Shown: one piece after another, positions 37,920-49,702 of the stretch | Numbering within the stretch: the first letter of the stretch is position 1 | Layout of the letters: each line of letters opens with the position of its first letter | Assembly: GCA_030272585.1 (NCBI GenBank) | Contig: BSYQ01000001.1 | Location: 2,418,001 to 2,482,000 of the forward strand | Source: Bryopsis sp. KO-2023 | Taxonomy: Eukaryota; Chlorophyta; Ulvophyceae; Bryopsidales; Bryopsidaceae | Reading direction: 5' to 3' | Length of the DNA stretch: 64,000 bases | Notes under the pieces: model-generated | The model's input: only the letters and a program-made list of their open reading frames with translations | Databases searched by the model: none | Told to the model about the DNA's origin: nothing | Translations under genes and position numbers: made by a program

Positions 37920-38884
37920 TGTTTTTCGCAAAGAGTGGCATTGACCGGGAGGGGGAGGAGGTCCCTGATCTTGTCCATTTTGTTGGTCTAGTGCAGAGTG
38001 GTGTGTAGATCATGAGGCATATTTTGAGATTGAGCGGACATGCATTGTGGATTTTTTTGAGTCCAGACAGTTTTCATGATGTAACTCTATATGTTAGTCA
38101 AATGTCGCTGTTTTCTCCCTCCTGAAAATCAGTCCGCTCCTTTTTCTCCGGCAAGAGTTCCTTTTCTGGGTGTTCTGCACAGAAGATCAGAATCCAATAG
38201 GAAAGGAAGCATAGTTCATGAAAGATTCCAACTTAACCCACATTATTGCCAAAGTTGATAGTGTGTCAACTTTGCTGATTGTGAATGTTTCAGAGACAGT
38301 TTGGTTCTTTGTGGGATGCCTTCAAAGCTTCTTATTAACAAAAGACAACGCTCCATTTTTGTATATGATTCCAATATCTACCAATGTACTGTCAACTTTC
38401 CATTGCGTGGACATACCATCTAGTTCATTGGTGAGAGGGAGGTCTGGCAGTTGGCGACACAACGAGCTGGCCTGGTGAAGAGGAATTGATCACACCTCTT
38501 GACCTGGAAAGATTGAAACTGTCAAGTCGATGGCCGTTCTTTGTTGTGGGAGATGCGGGTTTTTTTAGCCAAACTCAAGCAAAAGTAAAGATGAAAAGAA
38601 CAATGAAGAGGATGTTTGTGGAGAGAAATTTTTAAAAAAGAAATCAGAAAGGCTTGCTACATTTTATGCATGCTATATTTTATGTATGGCATCTGGTGAT
38701 AAAATTGTTTGGATTTTTTGGACGAAATATATTGGCAATGTTATATGTCAGTCTATTGCGAATAGATCCCTGGGTAATGCTGGAAAGTACTGCCACAATG
38801 AATAGTTGAATTTTATCTTGCTTTGTACCGAATATTTTTCTTGATGAAAACGAAAATTGCACCCTGCCGTGGGAGGCAAATGGC
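37920..38884. other. Intergenic between converging genes
   Basis: cpSRP54 and jouberin end toward each other across about 965 bases. No gene or structured element recognised. A small inverted repeat built on CAACTTTG/CAAAGTTG lies at about 38250-38275. Confidence 0.5.
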
Positions 38885-41800
38885 TTATGAACTACGGACT
38901 CGCCTGATGGACGCTCGCATATCGCCAAGGATGTGCGAAACTTGTGCTGGTGTCAGCGTTTCAGGCAGATCATACGAGAACAGCGCCGTTTTCTGAAAAC
39001 GAAAAAAGACGTCATTCTCGCCGCCGCTCAACGGTAGCAAAGATATATGCAAGCTGGAAATCCGAGGTTTAACCGACCTTGAATTTTTGTGTATTCCTCT
39101 TGAATGTGCAAGTCGAGACGTTGTTTACATGCGCCACCAGACCAAGCTCCCCTTTGTTGGTATCAATACCTGTAAAGTTCGAGTCGAATCGATACAACAC
39201 TGTGGGCACACACGAAGCAAACGACGAGCAAGCAATGATGTGGAATCGTGGATTCCAAACGGTGCAGCAGATGGACTCACTCCTGCAAACAAAGTTGCTT
39301 TAGCACGAAGAAAACAACGCCTCCTCTCAAGAATGGAGCGCGCGTTGTGACTTGTGGTGCATTTACCTGAAGTTCACTGCAGGAATATCAACTTGCATGC
39401 CATTTTCAACGTTCCACACGGAGCATTTGCCGTCCTGGCTCCCGAATATCACCCATTGGCCGTCCGAACTGATGTCGAACCGACACAGATGGGTTCCCAG
39501 ACGGGCAGTCCCAAGCTCCCCCACGCAGCCAAACACTTTCATATCCATTATACATATCCGACCAGTCTTGGTTCCTGCAAAGAGTTTCCTTCCACCACCG
39601 TGGATACGCAAGCAGCTGATGCCTTGGTCCACCAGATCCTAAACACTACATTGTTGTTTCAATTGGGAAGAATCTATGGGTGTGTTGGAAATACTGGGCC
39701 CAGGATTGTGCTCAGAGTACCTTGCACACCCTCAAAGGTTTGAGGCTGGGATGCCTTCCTCTTTCGTCTGAGTACGACGACTCCGCAATAATCCCAAGGC
39801 TATCTCCAGAGTAGAGTCGCAATCCATTCGGCTCAAAAATTGTAGCGTTGACATAGCCATTGTGGACCTAACTCATCATAAAAAACACTTAAATGGAGAA
39901 ATTCCAGCCCTCTGCCCAGCGAAATGTTGGAATGGATAATGTGGAGGCTACCTTAATTCCATCAACGACTTTACGCTTTTCACAGCTCCAGACTCTCAGA
40001 AAGCCATCGTATCCGCCAGTTGTGACATATGATCTCTTTTTGGGGAGTGGGTGGAATGCACAAGAATAAACAAAGCAGCTGTGCTGCAGGATGGATGTTT
40101 GCTCTCCAGACATGGTGCTCCATGTTTTTGCAGTGAAATCTGAGGAGGCCGTGATCAAAGACTTGTCGTCAGGGGACCAGTCCATGTCGTAGACCAGATC
40201 ATGGTGTCCAGACAGCTCGGTCAGTAGCTTTCCTGATACAGAGGCCCAAATTGACACCTGGAACAAATGGCGTGTGCTTAGAACAGCATAGCACCTGACA
40301 TATGGATGCCAAACTTCTATATCTCGTCACAAACATACTTTGAAAACATCTTGAGAATCTCCCCAGGCCATGGCAAGGCGCTTTCCATCATTTGAAAACG
40401 ACAAAACGCTTGTTCCTTGAGGGTAGCCTGGGAGTTCACAATGAACACAGTTAGGAACCTCGCAGGAATCGTCTGGAGGCCTGTGGAGGGAATATTCTTC
40501 CTCTGTTAGACCCTGCACACAAGCACCACGAAATTCATGACAACTGCACATTGCAAGTTGGTTTACAGCACAGATCGACACACAAGAGAATGGCGCCCTG
40601 ACCAGGTTTTGTGCCATCGACAGCAGCTTTTGATTGCCTCCATCAACTGCATTGCTTGCACCCCAGAGCCGATAGGTGCTTGAAAGACGCCCTGTTTCAA
40701 AGCCTGTGCCAAATCCTGCTGGAAGAAACGGTCTGATTTTCTGCTCTGCATCAGTTGTGACTATCTGAGCATCTGGTGGGCTTGTGAATCCAACTCGCAC
40801 ACGCAGTGTTGCGGGGTATTTCTTGCATCTGGACCCAGTGGAATGCAGACTCCAAGAAGAGAATATTGGGTCGTCTGGGCGAGCAGTTGGCTGCTCTGCT
40901 GAATCCCTGTTGTGAAATTAAGTATCAGTGACCACCCAGTCCCGCACTTTCGACCATATTTAGGTCCTGTTTCTCGTCGCACCTGGCGCTATTTACTATG
41001 TTTCTTGAGTAATGATACAGTTGCAGCCTCAGTTCTCCTGTGTTATCCTCTTCTTTTCCCTTTATTTTGAGGAACGCCCACGCTACGAGCTGATAACCAC
41101 GGAACGTGGGCGAAGACGGCCGCGATTGATGATATCCAGAAAACGACGTTGGAGACTGAAGAATCTAGTTTCATGAGCACAGGGAGCGTGTCAGAATGTC
41201 TGCGATTGCCCAAACTCCAAAGATTATGCGTCCTTGTCGAGCAGATCACCTCAAAGAGAAGGACCGCATCTTTTTCTGCTATGCTCTCGCTCTCAGCATT
41301 GATAACCAGGGTCTCACCCCATTCTGCGCAGAATTCTGTCTGTGATATGGGCTTGCAGTGGTTGGTTTGGACAGATGGAATATAATCCATCACTGCTGGT
41401 CCAGGATTTCCAGCATTGTTTCCTATAGTCAAAAGCTGGGGGCGTCCAGGATAGTTCAGGAGCTCTGCTTGCTGGTCATCACTGCACAAGAGGAATGAGC
41501 ATTACAAACATAACAAGGACGATGGTACATCCAAAAACCAGAGCGTGAAACCACCACAGATATTGCTTGATGCGGATTTGTTACATTTCGACCTTATCTC
41601 CTGACGGACAGATCCTCTCTGCTGGAGGTACGATACTTTGGAGGGATCCACAACGTGCACTCGGACAATTGGCCCCACCAGTTGCACGTTCTCAGGAAAT
41701 CGATCCGTCTTAGAAATGTGGACGAAAAGGATATTAGCAGAGCTGCGTGCAACACAAGGATGAGGCGTGCCGTTTCTCAGTTGAGTAACAGTTGGGGACA

Positions 41801-42371
41801 TCAACATCCCTTGCTCTTTTTGTCCCGTGCCATCAGTACTCAATCCCAGTTGCCGGTGCCATGGCACTGGACCAATGGATGATGTCGCCTTTAACACGGA
41901 TACCGGCCTTTTGGAACCTTTGTCCACTCCAACATCGCTCACTTCATCGACAATAGAGGGTTGGTCGGATAGGTGGCTCTCGACTTTAATGTCGTCGCTT
42001 AGACGCACTTTTCTATTTCTTGCGTATTTGCGGCTGTTGGCGGGTGTCTTTTTTGAACGATAAGATCCACCCCCGACATCGTCTGTGTGGTTCTGTGCGC
42101 GATGGTCGTCAGGTGGTGTTTGTTGGTGGGATTGATCGCCTTCGTATTCGTTTGTTTCATAAGTCTGCTCGTCGGTCTTGCCTGCCTCCTCCTCATCACT
42201 TCTTCCTTTTCCAAACTCGGTGGCTTCACCCCTTTCGTGGAGTGCCTCCTGATTCATAGGGGTCAGATTTGATTGATCCTCCTGGAGCTCGCTGGCGCAC
42301 AGTTCTCGTTGTGAATCCTGCCTCATAGTTGACTGGAGCGCTTCGTTTTGCTGGTGATCAATGGCCTCCAT
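38885..42371 (-). CDS. AHI1: Jouberin (AHI1) homologue, ciliary WD40 protein
   Basis: Multi-exon minus-strand gene. Best-fixed exons: 42371-41593, 41481-41250 and one starting at 41155. Further exons span about 40920-40340, 40260-39360, 39290-39070 and a last one ending at TAA 38885. The first ~200 residues are acidic and disordered. Next comes the jouberin core (VQLVGPIVRVHVVDPSKVSY, EFCAEWGETLVINAESES, LVAWAFLKIKGKEEDNTGEL). WD40 repeats follow (GHHDLVYDMDWSPDDKSLIT, HSCFVYSCAFHP, TTGGYDGFLRVW, FDISSDGQWVIFGSQDGK, WNPRFHIIACSSF). Animal jouberin works at the ciliary transition zone; its C-terminal SH3 domain is absent here. The tail ends LPETLTPAQVSHILGDMRAS. Exact borders of the middle exons were not all fixed. 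Confidence 0.88.
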
Positions 42372-42629
42372 AGTGCTTTGTCCCCGACCTACATAGGCTG
42401 TACGTGAGTTCGATCAAGGTGTCAGTGCCCCATCCATCGAGAGCTAAGGAGGCTGCGGACTTGCGCATCTTCAGGAAAGACCTTTTATGGGTTTCTGGCA
42501 TCCCTCAAGATTGGATTGTCTGTTTGAGACATCAATCATGGATGTACTTGCCGACATGTCAATTTTGTATGTCAGACTTTCGATTGGTATAGAAATTCCA
42601 GCGATTATGTGGGCTTTCTTTCGCTCACC

Positions 42630-44944
42630 ATGGCGGCACCCACCTGTTCTTTTCCACGAACACTTCCAAATGTCCAGCTTGGACGGATGCAAACGAGGTG
42701 GAAAACGTCGGAATGTGATCTTCCCGTTGAGGCATTTCAGCGGGTAGAAACTGATGAGTGGAGTTCTGGTGCAGGTCCCGACGTGGACGTATTCCAACTG
42801 TATGCTGCGCAAGCGACCCTAAAAATCCGATAAGGTGAGTTCTTGTGGTCTGAAACATGATTTGTAGTGGCAAATTGCTCCTCCAACAATTTTTTGGGAA
42901 GGAATTATCCCTTGATTTCATGCATCATCAAGAATCGCATAGATATTCACAGCATCGATCACACATATAAAAATAGAAAAAGATGTATATTTCTATATGG
43001 ATAATGCCCTCCAGATTATCAAAATCGTTGTGCGGTCTCAGAACGTAGCACTCAAATCGAGAATGCAGAAAAGGGGCTTTAGGATGAGATGTGTAGTACA
43101 TAGGGACGCTGCCATCTTTGCAGTGGATACCTTCGTGGAGAGCGGGGATATCGTGGGCCTCGGAACCGGTGAAATGGTGTGCATCCATCTCAATCTCTGA
43201 TTCAAAATTGCTTTTTATGCTCTCAATAGTTTTCCCATGATCTGCAAGAAAAACGAGATCTCTTTTCTCGATCATCCCAAGTATTACCTTTGCAGCCCCA
43301 CGCATCAGCAGATATTTGAAAAACTAGAGACAATGATATATGTGTCGACAAACCCTACTGTCCAAATGTGCACCAATAGGTATGGTGATACCAACCCCTC
43401 ACACCCTGGGATCATGTTCGCTGTGGATGAGCTCTTTTCTGATTCGAAGTTCCTTGGTCAATGTCCGTCAATTTTTTTTATTTATGTCTTTCTTGGCAGA
43501 GCAAGCATGTTTTTGAGTACATCCGGGAGCAGTTGGACAGTAGCTCGCTGAAAGATGTCAAGTGCATGCCCACGAGCGATGCAGCAGCCACCGAAGCAGC
43601 CTATCATGGCCTCCCACAAACAGCCATCGGCAGTGAAGACAAGGTACCAGATCTGCATGCAACTAGCTAGATTATCATCATGAGCTTTTGCTAAGACCTG
43701 ATCAAGCAGCAGGGGGTACTGTTGGCATCTTCCCATCGTTTTCGTTTCTGTGTGTGGGCATCGGGGTAGCAATTCATCAGAACGGATAATGGATTCTTTA
43801 CACAGCTGTCTGTTCAAGGTTGATGTCGTTTTTCAAGAAGTGGATGTAATGGATCCATCGGACTGTTCTTTCGTCAGCGGATGGGCCAAGGAAAACCAGC
43901 AGCCACAAATCATGCGTGCCAGGCTGGTCTTGAACAAAGCGGATGAATGCGTAGCTCTCGTGGACTCCCAATCCAAGGTAGCGCCCCAGTTTGTTCATTT
44001 CCATGGTGTCATGTGAGTGGGGATGGCAGGAAATGCTCAATTTTGAGTTGAAATTGGTGATGCAGGTTGTGGAGAGGCTGGGTGGATCGATTCCTGTCGT
44101 CATTGAGGGGGAAACGTGGGAGGACACGGCCGAAGAGATCGATACGATATTCCTGGGGGATGCAGAAATCTGGTGAGTTGCATCTGCTCGAGGGGGGAAG
44201 TTACATGCAGAAGGAGCATTATGGCTTTGCTCGATGAGTAGGATTGTAAGGATGCAGGCTGTCATGTGAAAGTACACAGGGAAATCTAGGCTACGAAAGA
44301 GGACGTGCTACGAGCTCTGTACCAGTCAGAAATTGGCAGAAATGGGAATTTTTATGGGCGGGAAGCTTTTATGCGACATGAACGGAAAGAGACCCGTTTG
44401 GGTTTTTGGTTTTGAGAATGAATTGGCTGATTGTTTTGACTGGACTGCCAGGCGACGAGGGAACGATCCAGAGTGCAATCCCCGAGGAGAGCCAAGCCCA
44501 TACATCAGTCAGGAAGGTCACAACGTCATTGATGTGCGATTTTGTAAGTTCGTCTCGGGGCAAAAAAAGTTGCCCAGCAGGAGATTTCCGTGTATATGTC
44601 CATGTTGTCTGATATTTTTTTGCTGGTTCAACAAACTGCAGATGAGCCCTTCAAGCTGTATGGCGAAAAGTGTTCATACGAGAAAATTTCCAACGAAATC
44701 ATGGCGGTGGAAGGTGTGGTAACGCATGGATTGGTGCTGGACAAAATCACAGCAGCCGTGGTTGCATCTGATGAAGGGCCTCTGATCATAAAACCGGTAG
44801 GAATCGCAAGGTCACTGTCACTGTATTGCCATCATCAACAATTATGCACAACTGGCCTTCCGTAGCTTTTCTCTATTAACACTGGCATCTGTGTGTCGAT
44901 CCCAGGAAGTTGCAAAGAGTGAAGCGGTGGCATCTGATGAATAG
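42630..44944 (+). CDS. Ribose-5-phosphate isomerase 4-like protein (RpiA superfamily)
   Basis: Well-supported exons: 43042-43176, 43500-43643, 43819-43977, 44066-44172, 44452-44543, 44642-44796 and 44906-44944, with matching phases. The first exon is unresolved; an ATG at 42630 with donor at 42744 fits phase 0 but is unproven. The fold starts with AVDTFVESGDIVGLGTG, the RpiA phosphate-binding turn. Later blocks GSIPVVIEGETWEDTAEEID, IFLGDAEIW and ISQEGHNVIDVRF match the divergent plant RPI4 branch from memory. Where catalytic RpiA has DGADE and GRGGALLREK, this protein has FQEVDVMDP and no Gly-rich loop, so isomerase activity is doubtful. A plastid location is inferred from RPI4. It is divergent from jouberin. 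Confidence 0.78.
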
Positions 44945-45897
44945 GGATTTTCTCAACTTCAACAAAATGCTCTGCATCTCATCATGATATCAAATGTTGA
45001 TTGTTGGCTGGTATTTATCGGTCGGACAGTATGTGACATCGGCTGCTGCAGCTGCCTCAGCTCATTTCATTTTCTGGGTCTGCCTTTGCAACCAAATTCA
45101 ATGCCCTTCTATTGTAACTGCAGCAGGATGAGACATCTTCAATTGAGTCTGGGAGTCAGAAACAACATGCTTGAAAAGATACACAGGTTCAAATCCACCA
45201 CAAACAAATGAACATCACCTGTCATTTCCCCACAACAAAAACAACCGTCACAGCCAGTCACGATTCACATATAACCCTCCTTATGCTCAGTGCAGAGGAC
45301 AAATTATCCAACCCATATCGCACAGTTACCCTCAAATCTTTCCCACTTTGAGTCTTTCATTCTCTAGCAATGGTTTCTTGTCCTATCTTTGTGAAATCTT
45401 AGCACATCATGCACAGCATGTAGATGAGGTCTGAACTACAGTCCACCTCAGCAACCCCTCCCTCTCCCCCTTGCTTAGATTGAAAAATGGAATTGAGCAA
45501 AGGCCTTTTGTTGGCTGACAAAAGACCGATTTTATCATCTGTTCCCATCGGCAAAGACATATACCCAGGAGCAAAATCCCCTGGAACCCTTCGAACCCGT
45601 CAAAGAAAAGTGATGCAAACAAAACATTGCAACACAAGCCTTATCCACACTGCCTCCAAGAAATTCACTGTGAAATCAAAAATTGAAATCCCACTCCCCA
45701 ACAGCTATGCCCATATTCTGAACAGAAAAAAGAAGCTGTACAGAAAATATGTACGTCTGGGATTGATGCCCTCCTAGACCCCATTATTTGATTATTAGAT
45801 TCATAACATATTATGAAGTTGTCTCTAGTCCTCCCATCATAACCTACTGCCCCACCCCCCCCTCCTCCCCCCCCAACCCTGTTTCTATTTGTTTGTT
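44945..45897. other. Intergenic between converging genes
   Basis: No gene recognised. A C-rich run lies at 45850-45875, close to the 3' end of the following minus-strand gene. Confidence 0.45.
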
Positions 45898-46887
45898 TCA
45901 GCACACCAAGGATGGACCAACTAAGCTCTTCATGACAACCCAAAGCACCTGCGTCCCAACTATTGACACCAACCCAACAAACAGGAGCCGACCTACCTTC
46001 AAAATCGTCAAATCCCTTTCTGCATCGCCACCCATACGAGATCTCAATGAAGCAATTCTGGCCAACAGCTCCAAAACATAGCATGCAATACAAGGTATCA
46101 CAAAACCCAGCCAAAAATGGTAAAACAAACCGACAAGCCAGCACGGAAATTGTCCCCGTTGCAGCTCCGGCCTGTTGACTGGAAATCCAAACATGGCCAT
46201 TCTGGTGATAACCTCTTCAGTAATCCACCCAATACGATTGACAGCCCAATCCACCTCAGCGCTCGCCTCACATGCTTGACACAGATTTTCCACCCAAACC
46301 CAGCTGATCGACGCACCCACGAGCTGAACCCAGAAGTGCCTTTTGAATGGCAATACCAGCAACGATGTCGAAAACAACGCCGTCACCGGAGTTTGTGAAA
46401 AAATCCTGGAGGCCAGCAAGGCGGGTTTCCACAGCTCCCCAGGATCATGCACGAAGAAGGTCAAACCCCCACCAATCACAATCAGCGGTCTCAAGATGGT
46501 GATCAATCGCAATCGATGCTGTCGATAGAAGCCTCTGTGTTTGTGCATCAGGTAGAGACAAAAACCACTGAAACCGCATGAGGACAGGATGACCCACGTG
46601 TGGTGAATGATGGTTGATATCAAGTCAGGGTTCCTCCATGAAATCGCTTTTGATGGACCAAACAGGCAAGCAATTGAGAAGGTGATCTCGTCCCATCGAA
46701 CCCAACTGTATCTCTCCCTGATAAACGAGGACTCCAGATCGAGCCGCGAGAAAGCCAGCCAGGAATTGATCGGCTGGAAACCCCAGCGTGCCTGCCCCTC
46801 GTCATCAGCGGTTGAAACATCTAAGTGGCCTGAACGCGCGGAGGAGAAGGTTAATCTGCGAGAAGAATTACTTCTCCAGCCTTTTTT
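45898..46887 (-). CDS. Uncharacterised multi-membrane-span protein
   Basis: The minus-strand frame is open from a stop near 46890 to the stop at 45898, about 330 codons, without an ATG near its 5' end. It is therefore probably an internal-to-last exon; an acceptor TTCTTCTCGCAG lies at about 46860. After ~60 polar residues (FSSARSGHLDVSTADDEG) come at least six hydrophobic segments, among them FSIACLFGPSKAISW, HHTWVILSSCGFSGFCLYL, LRPLIVIGGGLTFFV, TALFSTSLLVLPF, FYHFWLGFVIPCIACYVLEL and LLFVGLVSIVGTQVLWVV. No family recognised. The 5' exon(s) probably lie in 46890-47416, where an ATG-initiated minus-strand frame starts at 47416. It is head to head with the metacaspase-like gene. Confidence 0.65.
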   Translation of the reverse strand, partial: KKGWRSNSSRRLTFSSARSGHLDVSTADDEGQARWGFQPINSWLAFSRLDLESSFIRERYSWVRWDEITFSIACLFGPSKAISWRNPDLISTIIHHTWVILSSCGFSGFCLYLMHKHRGFYRQHRLRLITILRPLIVIGGGLTFFVHDPGELWKPALLASRIFSQTPVTALFSTSLLVLPFKRHFWVQLVGASISWVWVENLCQACEASAEVDWAVNRIGWITEEVITRMAMFGFPVNRPELQRGQFPCWLVGLFYHFWLGFVIPCIACYVLELLARIASLRSRMGGDAERDLTILKVGRLLFVGLVSIVGTQVLWVVMKSLVGPSLVC

Positions 46888-47825
46888 TTATACAGAAATC
46901 AAGTTGAAAAGTCACCTGGTGGGCTCGATGTCTCAGATTCTTTTCCGACACGCGACGCCATTCCAGAGAGTCACAAACAATACATGCGGGGACTGCACAC
47001 AAGAAATTATTCCCTTGACGTTTCTATCTTGGTTGACAATCACGTGATTCAGGATCGGATCGTTCGGCGAGGTATGATGTCTACTTTGAGCACAAGCCGC
47101 CTACGAAACATAAACCGTCCAAACCCTCCAACGCCACTCCCCCTGCCGTCCTGAAAGCTTGCGGGGCCAACGATCGATCGTTGGCACTCGTCCCCTTATT
47201 GCAATCCAGTCGCGTTTCACCCCATCTGAAACGGCCCATGACGGCGCTTGCTTTGGGCTGCAGGGATACCAGGAGTCTGTCTTCCCAGGGTGCCAAATGG
47301 CGGTATCCTTGACAGCCAGTTGTGGTATGGCGTGCAATCAACATGTTCGTCGATGTCGGTTGCGATCCCAGCTTCCAGCGGGAACGCGTTGGATATCTTG
47401 AGCAGTGCATGCACACCTACTACGTGACATCACACCCTCACCCTACTTTTCAACGCGGGAAGAAGCCACCACTAAATAACCGACGAAGCCCCTTGATTTC
47501 CCTTTCCTTTCGATAGAGCCTCCTCGCTTGACTCGGCGTTTTTTTTCTCTCGCGATATCCGTGGGGTTCGTTCAATTCTTTCGGAAGCAAGGACTTTCGA
47601 CACCGAAAGCGACGATTGCAGAGGTTGGTTCCTATTTTCCTTGCACAGTCTTTCCCAATGGCTGCCCTTAAAGGTCATCATCGACCAGCGTTCGATTCCT
47701 CAGCGAATTTCCTTGCATCGTTATTTTTCGATTCTCTGCCTTCTATTTCAAGGCAGATCAATTTGGAAGAATGGTCACGGGGGAAATAGTGACACACTAA
47801 TCGCAGCTCCGACATTCGTCTGGTC
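46888..47825. other. Spacer with unresolved 5' exon(s)
   Basis: Contains the missing start of the membrane-protein gene on the minus strand and the promoter of the metacaspase-like gene on the plus strand. A minus-strand frame at 47416-47081 (MCMHCSRYPT...) is the best first-exon candidate, but other frames overlap it and I could not choose. Confidence 0.35.
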
Positions 47826-49702
47826 ATGCTAACCCCATCTGCAAACGGCAGTCATAACAACAACAAGCAACAAGCTGTCTCTGGTTTGAATGCCTGTGGA
47901 TTGGCTGGGGTTGTACTTGAATGTGGAACATGTGATTTTCAGGTAGGCTTGCTTTTGCCAGATAGATGGGGCTGGGAAGCTCAACAGGGCGAGGCAGATG
48001 CTCATCCACTGGGAAGAAGGCACTGTTGGTATCGTGCAAGTCCCTTCTACCAAAGGTACATCGACCATGTCTGACTGCTGCGATCACCCAGACTTAGTCA
48101 TGGGGACATCGTAACTCATTTCCAGGAAATCAGTCCTTGTCCAGACAAATATTAAATTCTGGGGAAAGTGGCTGTCAAATACGGGACTCCATTTCCATTG
48201 CGTTCGACTTCTGTCTCGATTTGTTGCTCAGGATGTGTGGTCAGCGAGCTGCTATGAAATCCTTCTAGCCCAGCAGCTATTGCAAAAGTTTGGCTTTTGC
48301 CAAGATCGAATACGGTGCATGACGAACAGGTCATCTCGTAAAGTCGACATGTTACGGAGTGACATGTTGAAGGAGGGAATTGACTGGTTGGTGGATGGAG
48401 CTAAGCCCGGAGATCATCTCGTATTCTTTTTCGCAAGTATGTTGCTTTTTTTCCGTTCAGACCGATAAAACAGCGACAACTGGTGCTCACAGATCAAAGA
48501 TTGGCTACTGTTCTTGAAATTCGAATTGCACTACCCACTCAAATTGAAGTGACGAGGAAAAAAACTTAAAACCGTACTGATCTTTCCACAAATTTTTGAG
48601 AGGGTGGTAATTAGATGGGGAGTAGCTGTTTGAAATTCTTGATTCATTCACAAACAGGCTGTTTCAATGCTCTGTTCCATAATTTTTATTTTTTTGTTTT
48701 TTTGGGGGGGAGGAACTTAGTCACATTGTTTCCTGGACATCCTGATCTGACATTTTTTTTTATTTTTTTTCTCAAGACTTTGTGAGCTTCCAAGGGCTTT
48801 TACAAGAGGCACTTCAGGAAAACTTGATGGATCGACTCCCGCCAGGAGCCACTTTGTACGCAATTTTCGATGGAAATCATTCTGGGGCGGTGTTGGATTT
48901 GCAGCATGCACTCTCCTGCAGCTTCATGGGAAAAAGTAGGAGTCTGGGATCCTTAAAACTCGGCGTACGAGCATTTCATGGATGTATGAAGGTAAATGTG
49001 CAACCATCATGTTGTAGAAAACAACATATATATTTGATTTTGAAGAGAAAAAAAAGAATAAAAATCACAGCTGTTCTGGATTTAGAAAATAGAACAAAAT
49101 CCAATAAAAAATAAAAAATATAATATCCGCCCATCCTCCCTTGATGCTTTTTTGTGATGTCATCTACTGTGCATTCAAAAAAAACTAAACGAAAATAAGC
49201 TTTTTTGTCCTCTGTACAGGGAAACGGTCAAGCCACCGTGTTGCAAATCGCACACGAATTCGCTGGTTTCGTCGACCTGTCTGCGATCATGCTCCCCACC
49301 CTTCACATTCCTGGGCTTCTCACTCTGACATTCATTTACGCGATCGAATCTTGCGGCAGCCGCATTCGGCTGTCCAAGTTGATCGATCTCATGCAAGAAT
49401 CGGCCCGCACATTGCAAGACAGTCTGACCGAACTTCTTTCAATCCCTTTGCCCGAGGACGAGGGCACATGCGTCGCTCCATTTGTGATTCAAGTTTTACA
49501 TGCCGGGGAATTGAGGGTGCAATTCGGTCAAAACAAAGGGGGGGACATTTTCATGACGGTGGCTTATCGAGGGGTTAGTTTTAGGAATCGGGTGCTGCTC
49601 AGTAGAGAAACCAGATCTGTTGGCAGCTGGCAAGTGGGGTTATCGCTGCCCAGCGTGTCATGCAACCGACACAGGAGTCCAAGTCACAGGATTCTTGTGT
49701 AG
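47826..49702 (+). CDS. Metacaspase-like protein lacking the catalytic dyad
   Basis: Proposed exons 47826-47942, 48017-48055, 48232-48436, 48777-48991 and 49220-49702 keep phase and give 352 aa; the second is the least certain. Family signs: KALLVSCKSL (first strand of the caspase fold), LLQKFGFCQDRIRCMTN, WLVDGAKPGDHLVFFFA, RLPPGATLYAIFDGNHSGAV, and GLLTLTFIYAIE, equivalent to the GAMTYSFIQAIE helix. In active metacaspases the dyad is His in SGHG and Cys in D-x-C-H-S-G. Here the Cys position is Asn (DGNHSG), and no SGHG-coding sequence was found between VFFFA and the next exon. It is therefore a pseudoenzyme or a decaying gene. The intact frame and splice sites argue for the former. A partial Cys-rich N-terminus (VVLECGTCDF) recalls half of an LSD1-type zinc finger. 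Confidence 0.75.

Noticed and set aside
41655..42259. Plus-strand frames opposite the first jouberin exons
   Set aside because: They are antisense shadows of a conserved minus-strand gene.
45171..45210. GGTTCAAATCC resembling a tRNA T-arm
   Set aside because: No matching acceptor, D or anticodon stems in the preceding 70 bases.
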